A stretch of DNA of 64,000 nt from Aulostomus chinensis. Taxonomy: Eukaryota; Chordata; Actinopteri; Syngnathiformes; Aulostomidae. Both the position numbers and the translations under genes were made by a program. Each line of letters begins with the position of its first letter. The stretch's first letter is position 1. Where the stretch lies: assembly GCA_037954235.1 (NCBI GenBank), contig JBBMOA010000022.1, positions 4,192,501 to 4,256,500 of the forward strand, written 5' to 3'. A model generated the notes under the pieces. It had not been told where the DNA came from and ran no database searches. It saw nothing but the letters and a program-made list of their open reading frames with translations. Of the stretch, positions 10,495-20,984 are shown piece after piece.

Positions 10495-11699
10495 GGTAAA
10501 CTCAGAGGGGAGCTATACATGCAACTATGTCAGACATGTACTGAATACTAAAAAGCAAGCCTGCCGTGTAACAAGTGATCTGTCCTTCCAGATGGTGCAC
10601 CAGACTCCCCCAGGCCTCCAGGAACGTCTACAAGAACTCATTTGTTCCGACTGCAGTTTAACGGTTAAATTATTAAACACACGGCAACCAACCAGGGCCA
10701 CCCAGTCACCCCTTGACCCTTTGCTGGAGTCGCAGATTTTCATCATATCGTCTTTGTACATTCTTCATCTTACTCACCCGGCTGTGACCACACCACACTG
10801 ATGTTGGTATCAGTACTTCTGTTATAATATCCGTACTGCTGGAACTGTTCTTTTTTTGTTGTTGTTGGTTTGTGTCCTTGTTCACTTCTCTACAAGTATT
10901 CAGCACATTTTTCATGTAATTCATCTCCTTGTGTGTGTAATATATGCACAAGTGAGTGTGAAGCTACGCACTCTCCTGTTTAAGTGAAATTCTGTCTTTG
11001 CCTCCCACTCAAACGCAACAGGAAAAGGTGGAAAAAAGGCAGCAGAAAGTACATATTTATTAAAAAGATGTCACAAGAACAGAGAAAGGTTGCAAGATGT
11101 ACAGTATCTTCAAATATATAATACAGTAGGTAGAGTATAAATTAGAATTAAAAGTGGAATTAAGACACAAACCCTTACTCAACCTAACAATCCTAAATGA
11201 TCCTATCCAAACCAAAACCAACCAAACCACTAAACTAAACCAAATGTATACTAATCTTATCTAACTAGTCGTATGCTTCCCTAAACTAACAAACCTAATT
11301 TATTCTGACCCAGAGAATCTAACGAAGCTCGTCTACCTGAACCCAGCCTATCTGAACCCTGCCTCACCTCAGGAGTGAAGACCCCAGCTGATCCGCCGCC
11401 CTCCTCTCTTCCCTTTGTGTAAACACACAGGAGCTGACATTTCCAGTTGTCCTTTCCCTTAAAAGAGCTGTCAACTACCGTGTCAAATCACTTCAAATCA
11501 CCGGGGGGACAGGAGGAGAGGAGGAGAGGAGGAGAGCGGCGCACATCAAGGGAGGTATTTCTGCAGGACCGAGAACTGAGGACGTGCTCAGTCTCAAGTG
11601 TTTAAACCAACAACAGAGTGAATTATTTCTTTGTAGAAACACTTGAGGAGGTTAATGTGATGAGGCTGCAGCACTTTATAGTATCACAACTTTGCTGTT
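10495..11699. other. unique non-coding stretch
   Basis: The 11040-11330 part is A-rich with many short ACCAAAC/CTAAC words but no fixed period. A short GGAGGAGA repeat lies at 11511-11535. No gene, SINE or RNA is recognised. Confidence 0.5.
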
Positions 11700-11713
11700 G
11701 GGGGGGGGGGGGG
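11700..11713. repeat. poly-G run (14)
   Basis: Fourteen G directly abut the 5' head of the SINE that starts at 11715. Confidence 0.9.
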
Positions 11714-11714
11714 T

Positions 11715-11960
11715 GGCGGCAGCATGGCTTGGAGGTAAAGTGGCCGTCTAGCAACCGAAGGGTCGCTGGTTCGATCCTCACTTCCCCCAGCGACCATGTC
11801 CAAGTATCCTTAAGCAAGATCCTCAACCCCTGATTGCTCCTGATGGCCCTGCCACAGACTGACGACTGTCAGCTGGGACAGGCTCCAGCTCCACTCACGC
11901 CGTATTCTTCTCGCAGCGTGAACACCCGTGGGAGCCGGGCCTCACTGACGGGCCACCTTC
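11715..11960 (+). mobile_element. second tRNA-derived SINE type, mosaic 3' half
   Basis: The head GGCGGCAGCATGGCTTGGAG and the B box GGTTCGATCC (11768-11777) within GGGTCGCTGGTTCGATCCTC mark a tRNA-derived SINE of another teleost type than copies A-C. AAGTATCCTTAAGCAAGATC is also typical of that type. Further on, GTCAGCTGGGACAGGCTCCA matches the distal body of the (ATGG)-tailed SINE family, so the copy looks composite or the two families share a 3' module. No poly-A, ATGG tail or target duplication was found, so the right end is approximate. Confidence 0.75.
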
Positions 11961-12823
11961 CTCAGCATGAAGGGAAGTATGCAGTAATTTGCATGTCACC
12001 TGTATCGTATCACCATTACATGCCGTCCGGAGAGCTTGAGAGGGCCATATAGAACTATAATGAGTGCATCTCACAGCCTGAGTGGTTTGGCTTTCCTGGA
12101 ACAAGCCAAGAATAGACCCAGAGAGTCGTTTGATTTCTTTTTCTTTTGACTGCCTGCAGCCTCGGCCCTGGAAGAGCACGGCCTCGTCCTTCCAGGGAAA
12201 AACGACAACGCGTTTGTTCTCTTTAAACAGAAAGGAGGGCTGTGTTTGTTCGCATGTAGAGCAGAGAGGTGAGAGACAAGTGGTCACACGTGCCCGAGGC
12301 GAGTTTTGATGCCGGCTGTAAATCCACGCGTCCGCCAGCGCTGCATGTCGATGCAGGTCTGAAGAGCGCCATGGATTCATCTTTCAAGAGGCAGAAACAA
12401 GGCGAGGACAGCAGAGCGAGGAGACCAACTCCTATCACCTCGGCGTGTTCCACCTGCAATCATTTGGGACGACATCCATGTCGAGTCTCAGTGACACGAT
12501 GACATCAGCGGTGAGTGTGGAGCCCAGAACTCCTGCAGGAGTCCATAAAACAACATCATCAGGAGTTCCGTCACCACCACCGATATGTGATCCCTCCGAG
12601 GGGCGTCGGCGATCCACATCCAATGTTACGGCCTCTACACTCTGGTCTTTTAATATGAATTATTTAAGTTGTTTGTTTATTTACTGATTTCCTTGCTAAA
12701 CTGAATATTGTTTGTAATCTAAAGCTGACAGCTGTAATCCCTGATGAGGAGCTCAGAGGCCTTCATCTGTTTGTCAGCAGTGTCACACAACTGTAGCTGC
12801 TTTGATTTTTGCCAAACTCCTAG
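11961..12823. other. unique non-coding stretch
   Basis: Moderately GC-rich sequence with a perfect 14-bp palindrome ACTCCTGCAGGAGT at 12529-12542. Open frames on both strands overlap and show no known domain. Confidence 0.5.
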
Positions 12824-13486
12824 AAAAACCCATTCAAATGGGCAGAGCGTTAATCCTGGCACCCCCTGGTGGCAACAGGTAAGTAGATTGTTTTCTTCAT
12901 GCTCTGTTGTCCTCCTCTCAGTGTGCTGACCACATCCATCTCAGATTTGCTCAGAAACACCTTGGGTCTGCTTTTTGAAAAAGATGATGGAAATGACAAG
13001 ATGAAAAAAGAGAATGTTTCTTTTTTTTTTTACTGCAATAAAGAGTTTTTTTTTCCCCTGCACAGTAAATGTGCAAAACCTAGTCTGTGGATTGCAGTGA
13101 CACGTCCAACACGAGCTGGCGCGGAAGAACTTTTACAGCTCCTCCAGCCGAAGGTAAGATCTCCCTCACTGACGAGACCGACGGCTGCTTTGCTCCACGA
13201 TGCTCCCCACACCGCCGTCTCCTGTTTTAATCACTCTAAAAACACAACTAGTGCTTGTTCCGTTCTTGTAGTGTGTCCACAGTTTGCATACATTTTCTCA
13301 AAATTCGAAAACAAAACCCCCGACAAAAGAAACATGAACGTCTCGTGTCTCTGTTTTTTTTTTTTTTAGAAGGAAAGTGAATTTCTTGGCCTGCACTTGA
13401 TTTATTCCCACCTCTGTTACAACATTAGCCGGCAAAAAAACAAACAAACAAAAAAAAACCCCTCAAAACAGATAAACACTTCTTAA
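12824..13486 (+). CDS. candidate three-exon small gene, unknown product
   Basis: Not a recognised gene. Three pieces join with matching phase. Exon A is 12824-12878, after a weak acceptor (CTCCTAG) and before the perfect donor CAG|GTAAGT. Exon B is 13066-13153, after T-rich TTTTCCCCTGCACAG and before AAG|GTAAGA. Exon C starts at 13370 after a run of T and AG, and reaches TAA at 13484-13486. Introns of 187 and 216 bp are normal for teleosts. The joined frame has an ATG in exon A (12838) and gives about 81 residues, including IAVTRPTRAGAEELLQLLQP in exon B. Exon C becomes Lys/Asn/Gln-rich over an (AAAC)n stretch, which argues against coding. Alternatives are a non-coding spliced RNA or chance strong splice-like sites. 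Confidence 0.28.
12859..12872 (-). promoter_or_regulatory. CTCF-like motif
   Basis: The minus strand reads CCACCAGGGGGTGC. It matches the vertebrate CTCF core CCASYAGRKGGCRS except for T in place of C at position 12, which could be a decayed CpG. It lies inside candidate exon A. Confidence 0.4.
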
Positions 13487-14144
13487 TACATGTAATTGCT
13501 TCAAAAATTCATCATTAGCAAGCATATTCTCAGGCGCCCAAATAGAATCATTTATTTTCCGTGTCAGGCTGATGATGAGGAGATCAGACCGGTGTCACGG
13601 TGAATAACTGACTCTGTGCAAGCCAACTGCAAATTCATTCACTCCTCTTTAGCTTTTCACCCTGGCAAGAGCAAGAAAAGAACTCTGGAGTCAATTTGGC
13701 ACTCAATACCAGCTGGCTGAACAGCGCAGTTTAGAGGTTAAGCTACTAGGGTAATACCTGAAAATAAAAAAGCGGGCTGTAATATTCGAAGCACTCGGGG
13801 TGCGCTCAATTTCAGTCTTGCAAGAAACTTGGAATGCCCTCAAGAGTGCTCCCCGTGTTATTTCAAGCGTTTGGAATATATTCAAGCGCTATTTTGCCCA
13901 CGTCGGAAGCCAAGGGAACACTTTTAATATTCAGCCTACTTCACTGCCTACGCACAAACACACACGCGCACACACACATACACACACCATCACATGTCAC
14001 TTCAAGCCACTTCAAACACACTTCACGCTACAACTTCAAGTCCCCAAGGCCCAAATCGGGGTCATGTTCTCCTGACAGCCAATCATCACGCCCCTGAGTG
14101 TGAGGATGTGACTCCCTATCACTGGGTTAAAGATCATGATTATA

Positions 14145-14147
<3 letters not shown>
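13487..14147. other. unique non-coding stretch
   Basis: AT-rich at 13490-13560. A short interrupted CA/CG tract lies at 13956-13988. No gene or transposon is seen. Confidence 0.5.

Positions 14148-14238
<91 letters not shown>
14148..14238. repeat. compound (TG)19(GA)26 microsatellite
   Basis: TG repeats pass directly into GA repeats at about 14186, then into an A-run. The same junction type recurs at 48972-49055, and the reverse-complement type (TC)n(AC)n occurs at 16797, 24226, 54735 and 60880. Confidence 0.96.
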
Positions 14239-14239
<1 letters not shown>

Positions 14240-14322
14240 AAAAAAAAAGAGAAAAAAATGCCAATCATGGACAACCAATCATTCATCATTCAGATAGCAA
14301 TTTGGACACCTTGGAGCCCCGG

Positions 14323-14360
14323 GGTGCCATGGCAACAGCAGCTGTCTGTTACCAGGTAAC
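14323..14360. promoter_or_regulatory. paired RFX X-box motifs
   Basis: GTTACCAGGTAAC (14348-14360) fits the X-box rule GTNRCC-N(0-3)-RGYAAC exactly with a 1-bp spacer. Eleven bases upstream, GGTGCCATGGCAAC (14323-14336) fits except at one base of the left half. RFX proteins bind such inverted repeats, classically at ciliary genes and enhancers. Function here is inferred only from the motif pair. Confidence 0.45.
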
Positions 14361-15095
14361 TGTCCATACGCAATGAGCTGGAGGTGAATCCAAGAACAGA
14401 GAGGCATTGTGGGAGAGGCAGAGGTCGCGAGATGCACGCACACACTCACACAAGAGGTCAGAAGATCAAACATGCAGACAGGTGGCATGCGGAGGTGGGA
14501 GGATTCGAATGTGCCCGTACACAACAGAAACACACTCATGAGAGTCCCGCAGGCCCACAAAACACACGTTTGCTCTCAAGTCTTTGTGAGGACATTCATT
14601 GATATGGTGCAACTTCTCTTCAACTCACAATTACCTGCAGAACTTTGAGTGGAAACGGAAAAAAACTGGTAATTTACTACTTTTAGGATCCAGATGCAAA
14701 ATACATTGACAGAAAGTGGCAGATTAAGACGTTTCAGGTCGCCATGGAAAACAGTTTCCTGCAACTGGATGGCAGCAGTCTCCCCTGAACATGTCTGGAT
14801 CCCCCCCCCAGTAAGGCCCGGCTCATGCTTTGAAAACCTCTGATCTAACTCATAACAAAGGGGAATATATACATAGGAACACAATAAATCCCGAACTTTC
14901 AAAAAAAATGTTCAAACTGAAGTCCAAAGCAGAAACACAAAAGTCCAGGCAGGATGAGAACGCAAGTCTGACCTAAAAAAAATGAATCTAAATGCTGAAA
15001 ACTGCCCAGAGGAAGTGAAGGGCGACTAAAATGTCCTGACTGTGGTGGTTTAGAGCTCAAAGACAGCTACACACATCTGTGGCTCGCACAAATAG
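14361..15095. other. unique non-coding stretch
   Basis: No gene seen. It holds short A- and C-runs (14806-14812, 14905) and fragments of CACACA. Confidence 0.5.

Positions 15096-15142
<47 letters not shown>
15096..15142. repeat. (CA)23 microsatellite
   Basis: A perfect CA tract. It is the first of seven dinucleotide tracts packed between 15.1 and 17.03 kb. Confidence 0.96.
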
Positions 15143-15144
<2 letters not shown>

Positions 15145-15229
15145 CTTCAAATTAAGTCAACAAAAGAAAAACCGAATTATCATAAAACATTTTCACAACC
15201 GAGCTGACACAGTAAATAAACTGCATACA

Positions 15230-15230
<1 letters not shown>

Positions 15231-15292
<62 letters not shown>
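15231..15292. repeat. (CA)31 microsatellite
   Basis: A perfect CA tract preceded by ATACACCAC and followed by GAGGCTAATC. Confidence 0.97.
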
Positions 15293-15295
<3 letters not shown>

Positions 15296-15373
15296 GCTAA
15301 TCTCTTCACCCTTGTAGCTGGTCTGTCACATTCAGACTCTCTGGGGATAGGGTATTATACTGATTGAAATAAG

Positions 15374-15374
<1 letters not shown>

Positions 15375-15431
<57 letters not shown>
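15375..15431. repeat. (TG)28 microsatellite
   Basis: A TG tract in the orientation opposite to the CA tract 83 bp before it. Together they form an imperfect long inverted repeat. Confidence 0.96.
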
Positions 15432-15433
<2 letters not shown>

Positions 15434-15581
15434 TGTGCGTGTGCTAGAGGACAAAACAGAGGGAGGAACTGCCCGTGTTTGTGGGTTGAAGTCAGAATCG
15501 TCAGGCGTTATGAGAAGAATCCATCTTGTCTCACTGAGGACTGAATGTGATGTTCGCTAGTATTCCAGCTCAGATCAAGTT

Positions 15582-15624
15582 TTCATTCATTCATTCATTC
15601 ATTCATTCATTCATTCATTTATTC
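15582..15624. repeat. (CATT)n tetranucleotide microsatellite
   Basis: About ten CATT units, ending TTTATTCAG. Confidence 0.95.
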
Positions 15625-16449
15625 AGTTCCTAGTTCCATCCCCCCTCTGCTGACTAGACTCATGACCAGACACGTCTGTGGTGCGTGTATGTAAATGTCA
15701 CGTTTAAAATATGTAAGCAGGTAGAGACTCTTCTCAGGGACACTGGTGTGCATGCGATCACTCTCATTAATATCAAGTTAAAATGCTCATCAACGATGAA
15801 CTACAAGTCCATTCGGCGAGCCTCCGGCAAAAGTATTTCCTGAGGAAAATGGATGAAAATCTGACATTTTTATTTTTTTTTATGAAGCTTCACATATCAC
15901 GACCCGCAGTCGTATTGATACATCGTTGCTACGAATCGGATCAGGTACAGTCTTCCTTTCCCCTTAACACAGCAGAGTAATGATAAGTAAAGTTCCTACG
16001 AGTGGAAGAGTGTCACGGGACCAGGAAGTGTGTGTGTGATGTGTGATTGTGATCTGTGTGTCCCTGCAGTAAAGCGTCCCTGAATTAAAATTAAAAAAAA
16101 AAAAAAAAAAAGCAGTTTTAAAAGAGCTGGTGGGAGGAGTCAGTCGTATGACTTCAGACGTGTGGCACCAAGGAAGGTCAGAAGGGGAGTCGGGTCTTCT
16201 CCCCCGTTCAGCCCACTAATAGAAAATGTTTACTGACATTTTCTGCTATTTTGGTGACAAATGGTTTATGGATCTCAACGCTACTCCTTTTATTCAAGGT
16301 CAAATTAAAAAAACCAAAAAACTCCCTTGGGGCTAAAGATAAAACCCATCCTTGTGTTCTGTGTTAATATGAATCAACACCGTTGTTATTTTGGTGGATG
16401 AGAGAGAGATGATTTCTCGTCTCCTGGTGTTAAATTAGCACAAATGTAT

Positions 16450-16450
<1 letters not shown>
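15625..16450. other. unique non-coding stretch
   Basis: An A-run of about 19 lies at 16092-16110. The rest has no recognisable gene, transposon or RNA. Confidence 0.5.

Positions 16451-16494
<44 letters not shown>
16451..16494. repeat. (TG)22 microsatellite
   Basis: A perfect TG tract followed by GAAGAG. Confidence 0.96.
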
Positions 16495-16495
<1 letters not shown>

Positions 16496-16796
16496 AAGAG
16501 AAATGTCATGTTTGCTTGTGTGACAGGCAAATGTGTGTTTTTGCTTCGTGGATGTTTCAGTCCAATTCCTTTCCAAATGAATAGGTTTAAAGGATGGTTC
16601 ACACCTCGTGTGCGTGGGTTAACCTGTGAGTGTCTGTAGATTTCTAACCTTTCTGTCTCAATGAGTAAAGTGTGTGTTTGTGTGTATTTGTTCCTGCATG
16701 TGTGTGTTGGTTCCACTCTTTGTGACACAGTTCTCCGCTCGCAGGGAAACGTATGCTTGCTGCCATCCACTGCCACATTGAATATCACTCACTCAG

Positions 16797-16811
16797 TCTC
16801 TCTCTCTCTCT

Positions 16812-16883
<72 letters not shown>
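16797..16883. repeat. compound (TC)8-(CA)34 microsatellite
   Basis: A short TC tract, the linker AAA, then a perfect CA tract. Confidence 0.96.
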
Positions 16884-16884
<1 letters not shown>

Positions 16885-16949
16885 CCCAAGGCTCCTGTGG
16901 CCTTCCTGTCCTTGGAAGCCTATCGGTCATCTGTTCCATAACGGCTGAC

Positions 16950-16950
<1 letters not shown>

Positions 16951-17029
<79 letters not shown>
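16951..17029. repeat. (CA)39 microsatellite
   Basis: A perfect CA tract only 67 bp after the previous one and in the same orientation. Recombination between the two could delete the short spacer. Confidence 0.97.
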
Positions 17030-17031
<2 letters not shown>

Positions 17032-17385
17032 CAATCTCATGCATGTTTACAACGGCAGGAACGAACCAAAAGCCACAATCCCAAAAATAGTACACATCAT
17101 AATATCAAGAACAGACGCACAAAAACGCACACAAAGGCCACAGAGATAAACAGAAATATGAAAACAATGAGCCCACAAGCGCACGCAGATAAAACACAAA
17201 ACTACACACAGCAGCCCATTGTTTCCAGGTTTGAAGCATAAAATACAGGGAGGAGCTCTCCAAAAGCCCTGTAAGGTGCTTAATGCTGCAGAGTTTGATG
17301 GTATTAAGACACAGAAACAATCAGGCAAACACAAACACACACGCAATCATGGAGAGAGTGCGGCTGGCTGGAGTTGTTGTCAAAG
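17030..17385. other. A-rich unique stretch
   Basis: Rich in ACAAA, AACAC and ACGCACA words, probably a decayed flank of the adjacent CA tracts. No gene recognised. Confidence 0.5.
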
Positions 17386-17406
17386 GGTGTGTGTGTGTGT
17401 GTGTGT
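17386..17406. repeat. (TG)10 microsatellite
   Basis: A short perfect TG tract. Confidence 0.9.
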
Positions 17407-17559
17407 TTCATGTAAAGACTTAAAACCATCAAACCAACCCCCCGATGAATCGAGAGTGTAAACTATTTGATTCAGAGCCAAACGGTTTTGGACTCCATCA
17501 CTTCGTCTCCAACACCACGATCTCTCCGTCACGCCAGCGCCAAGTTCAGAGGTACGTTA

Positions 17560-17815
17560 GTAGAATGTTGAGAGCCAGCTTGACGTTCGCGGGTGTGCTC
17601 GCCATCGCCATGGTAACAGCCTGCTCCACCAATCAGAGACGTCCCTGCTGCACTTCCGGATCGCGTGCGAGTGAGATCTCGAATGAGGGCCGTTGGTTTT
17701 TATTCCAAAGTCGAAGGTTTACCCATTTCAGACCATTTAGAGGAACTGATCCAGCGGAGGGCGCTCGACCTGTCACGCGCCATTTGACCCACAGGCTTGA
17801 GGCTCCTGCAGGAGC
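17560..17815 (+). promoter_or_regulatory. CpG-rich promoter-like stretch
   Basis: It carries CpG-dense words (GACGTTCGCGGGTGTG, TCCGGATCGCGTGCG), CCATGGTAAC of X-box type (17608-17617), a CCAAT box in ACCAATCAGA (about 17627), an ETS core ACTTCCGG (about 17652) and a CTCF-like site (17751-17764). CCAAT and ETS sites some 25 bp apart are typical of TATA-less vertebrate promoters. No first exon or known protein follows, so the target could be a non-coding RNA or an upstream exon. Alternatively this is an orphan CpG island or enhancer. The 128-codon frame across it is not recognised. Confidence 0.35.
17751..17764 (+). promoter_or_regulatory. CTCF-like motif
   Basis: CCAGCGGAGGGCGC matches the CTCF core at 13 of 14 positions (G for A at position 6). 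Confidence 0.38.
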
Positions 17816-18039
17816 AGGCACCATCGTTTGACTGCCTCCTACCTCACGGTGATCAGGTGGTTCCATCTTCATGGCTAAAACTCTGACCCTCCGCAGAGTC
17901 TGAGCACTGCTGTCACTGCTGAGCTGGAGAGTCGCTTCTCTGGGTGAGAGGACGACTCGCCACCTGGTCAGGATTCACTGTGGAAGCCAACATTTGTCCA
18001 CAATGCCGTTTACGTGCTGGACAGAACATTTGGAGGGAA

Positions 18040-18250
18040 CGTCACTGTCAATCACCGCGGCACTGACGAATACAGCAGCACAGTCTGATTGCTTTAGTAG
18101 CTTTAATTATTATGTTATGTTATGAATTAAACTGCGAGAAGATAAACTAGGCAGAAGGGATTAGAATAATTAAAGACTGTAGTGTTGATTAGCTTCATTA
18201 TCGTCTTTTTTATCTCTGCTTTTTGGTGTAATTAATAATCACACTGCAGC
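18040..18250. promoter_or_regulatory. AT-rich stretch resembling a conserved non-coding element
   Basis: Repeat-free sequence dense in homeodomain cores (TTTAATTATTAT, GAATTAAAC, ATAATTAAAG, GTAATTAATAATC). Conservation itself cannot be seen in a single sequence, so this is only a compositional guess. Confidence 0.25.
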
Positions 18251-19380
18251 TTCTCTCCTCTTCTTCTCATCCTTCCTCTCTCCATCTGCACTTTCCAAAC
18301 CGCTCACCTCCTGTCGGTCCTATTTAAAAACCGAGCGCGCGCACAGCCGACGCGGATCAAACCCTGAACTCTTTGAGAGGGACCAGGGTCTGATTTCCCT
18401 GCTCAACAGTGGTCCCGGAACGTCTGAACCAAATGAGGTGAAAGAGCCATAAGAGACAAAAAACAAACAAAAAAAAGACAATTTTTTTTTCTCATGAGAC
18501 CAACAAGGTTGTTTTCACCTGCTTGGTGGAGGATGGCTCCAGGGAGGGAGGGAGGGAAGTGTTGCTCTATTCTAACGGCTGTTGCACCCTTATGAATACT
18601 TTGTTCATCCAATTTATGTAAATAAAGGTTGTCAAAATAGGAGGGACGTGGTAGAAAGACACCGCCAAACCCATTTTACATTCCTTTATCCTTCGGTCTT
18701 GATGCCGATATGAAGGATCACCATTATAGCATTTGATCCCACAGTCACTCAGCTGTTTGAAACTCGCCCAATATTCCTGTTTCACACACAACAAATGCAT
18801 GAAAACTGTTGTTTTTTTTCCTGCGTCAGAAATGAGTTCCAAACTCCAAACGAAACCCAACTGAACGTCGTAACCAAAGGTTTCCCTTCATCTCATCTGG
18901 GAGCACCTAATAAACCGGCGGGTGAGACGGCGAACGTCTGCGCCGTTACCGCGGGACGCTTCAGATTCCACGGCTTGTTGCTACCTGACAGGTCTGCAGG
19001 TATTCGCTGCCATAAACCGTCACATCGTCGGGGTTTTTTGTTGTTGTTTTTTTGTCTTGGGGAGAGATGACTTTGAGGGTGCTGCACGTTCGTTTGTCTG
19101 GAAGTGATTTCTGCAAGTTCCAACTGTTCGCTCTGAACTGTTTGACCTCAGACAACCCCGTGAGCAAACACAGGTCGCTCCAGTAACCAGCTCTCACCGT
19201 CAACACCTCCTGCCGTATCCTGACACCCCAATGATTTACATCGGCGGGAGCTTGTTGTTTTTGACCCTTTCGTGTGACACGCACACTCGAGACAAAGCTA
19301 ATAGCTGATTTTTCTTCTCTGGCTTTCCGCGCCAAAGCAACGATTTTCTCATTTTGTGCGCTCCCCACACACTCATCCAT
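18251..19380. other. unique stretch with a TATA-like spot
   Basis: TATTTAAAAA at about 18321 is followed within 30 bp by GAGCGCGCGCACAGCCGACGCG, a core-promoter-like arrangement without a recognisable gene downstream. T- and A-runs occur near 18480 and 19030. Otherwise nothing recognised. Confidence 0.35.
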
Positions 19381-19640
19381 CACCTTGCACCTCTGTTAAA
19401 GACTCTTCATCTCAAGTCTTTTCCACCTCCCTCGCTCTTCCTGACCTAATTTTCCTCCCTTGATCCCTCCTTATCCTCCGCCGTCCTCTCAATCTCTCCA
19501 CTTTCCATGTACCTGTATATTCGTCTTTATTACCTCTGTTTTGTCCATCTTTCCTCTCCTCTTGTGTGCTTAACTTCTACCTCCACCGCTTTCCCTTCAC
19601 CCCCCCGACCCCTCCGTCATCATCCATCTCAGCCTTTTAA
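19381..19640. repeat. pyrimidine-rich low-complexity tract
   Basis: About 250 bp of C/T-biased plus strand (CCTCCCTCGCTCTTCC, TTTCCTCTCCTC) without fixed period. Confidence 0.6.
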
Positions 19641-20784
19641 AAGTCAGACGTTTTTTTAAAAAAAAATTTTAATGCAGAAATTATGTAGTGGAAAGCTAAT
19701 TTGTTGGATAAATAATAATACAGGCCCGCCTATTGTTGGTCTGATGAATGCTTTGGTGTCAGCTCAGAATTATCTCTGGACACCGTGAAATGTCATCAGT
19801 AAAATATTTGTACCTCGCCGCGGCGTCTGTACTTACTGTTGCGCCTGATGTGTTTCATGACTACTTCTGTTTTCCTTGCCAAGCACGTTAATTTGTTTTT
19901 CTGTTGGATAAAAGCATGAAACATTGCCCAGGATTGCTGACATTAAGGGAGGATAACCGCACAAACGTGACCCGTCTTACTTTAAACGCGTTTCACTCTC
20001 AGGTGCGAGTGGTTTCTCATTTAAACTGGCGAGAACTTTCAGAAATTCGCCAAGAAAATGCAAAATGAGATCTAAGAGTTCGAGGCTAGAAAGACGGAAG
20101 GAAGGGAGGATCAGGAGACAAGGCAGAGGAAGAGAGGAGCAGTCAGTATTTGAGAGACAGTAGAGTATGATGTGTCGCTGTGGAAACTTGAAGGGGGAGA
20201 AAAGAGACAAATAAGAGAGAGGAAACAGAAAGAAAGAAAAAGAAAGCAGCACTTTGGGAGATGAACTCCTTCCCCAAGAGCTCTTAAGCTCCGTGTTGTG
20301 TACCGTGATGAGCGATAGTGTTTGCAGGGTTAACAGCCCAAAGCCCTGGGATGGAGGGAATACACGACACAACCCTTTAGAGAAGTGGGGGGTGTGGGGG
20401 GGTTGCACACAGAAACAGGAGGATGAGGGCAGCAAAGGGCTGAAACCACAGAGGATACGATGGACAACAAATGAATAGGTAGAGGGAGGTGTGTTGTCAG
20501 AGAGAGAGAGGAAAGGAGAGATGGAAGAGCGGTTTGTGCACCAGCCTACCAACATCCTGGTCAGGCCAGCATCTACAAACACTGACATTTCTGTGTATCT
20601 GCAGCATCGCGTGCGGGAAACAGGACCTGGAGTGTCTACAGCTGGTTGAGCACATCAGCGGCGCTCGATCAGTGTCTTAAAAGTCTGGCGCTGAGACGAC
20701 ACCGTCGCAGGGGAAGGGTGCAGCGGTGTGAACGGACTCAGCAGCTCGCCCTCATCAAGCCCCCGGCCTCATCAGTGGCTGCTG
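19641..20784. other. unique stretch; purine-rich part at 20080-20250
   Basis: The 20080-20250 segment is purine-rich (GGAAGGAAGGGAGGATCAGG, GAAAGAAAGAAAAAGAAAG). The minus-strand frame of about 200 codons over 19977-20588 lies mostly on low-complexity Ser/Leu/Phe-rich translation and is not accepted as a gene. Confidence 0.5.
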
Positions 20785-20798
20785 GCCAACAGGGGGCG
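20785..20798 (+). promoter_or_regulatory. CTCF-like motif
   Basis: CCAACAGGGGGCGC matches the CTCF core CCASYAGRKGGCRS at 13 of 14 positions, within GGCCAACAGGGGGCGCTG. It is one of the two best CTCF matches noticed in the window. Confidence 0.45.
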
Positions 20799-20984
20799 CT
20801 GTTTGACACCATCTCTCACCAGTACTTAATTGTTACAGCATGTATTTGTTTGAATGCACAACAGTTTCTCTTTTTTTTGAATAAATAATGTGTTCTGTGG
20901 AAACGTGTGAACCTGCTGTCTTATCATTTAATCCAGCGCCCCTGAGACAAGCAGCGAGTCCAGCTTGCTGCTGAGCCGAGACGT

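Noticed and set aside
12529..17815. Shared palindrome CTCCTGCAGGAG at 12530 and 17803
   Set aside because: Two copies of a 12-bp palindrome with a PstI-like core are weak evidence; no common context was found.
17445..17831. 128-codon plus-strand frame
   Set aside because: It crosses the CpG-rich stretch, where stops are scarce, and shows no recognised domain.
19977..20588. 203-codon minus-strand frame
   Set aside because: Much of it is low-complexity Ser/Leu/Phe/Pro from purine-rich plus-strand DNA; no domain is recognised.
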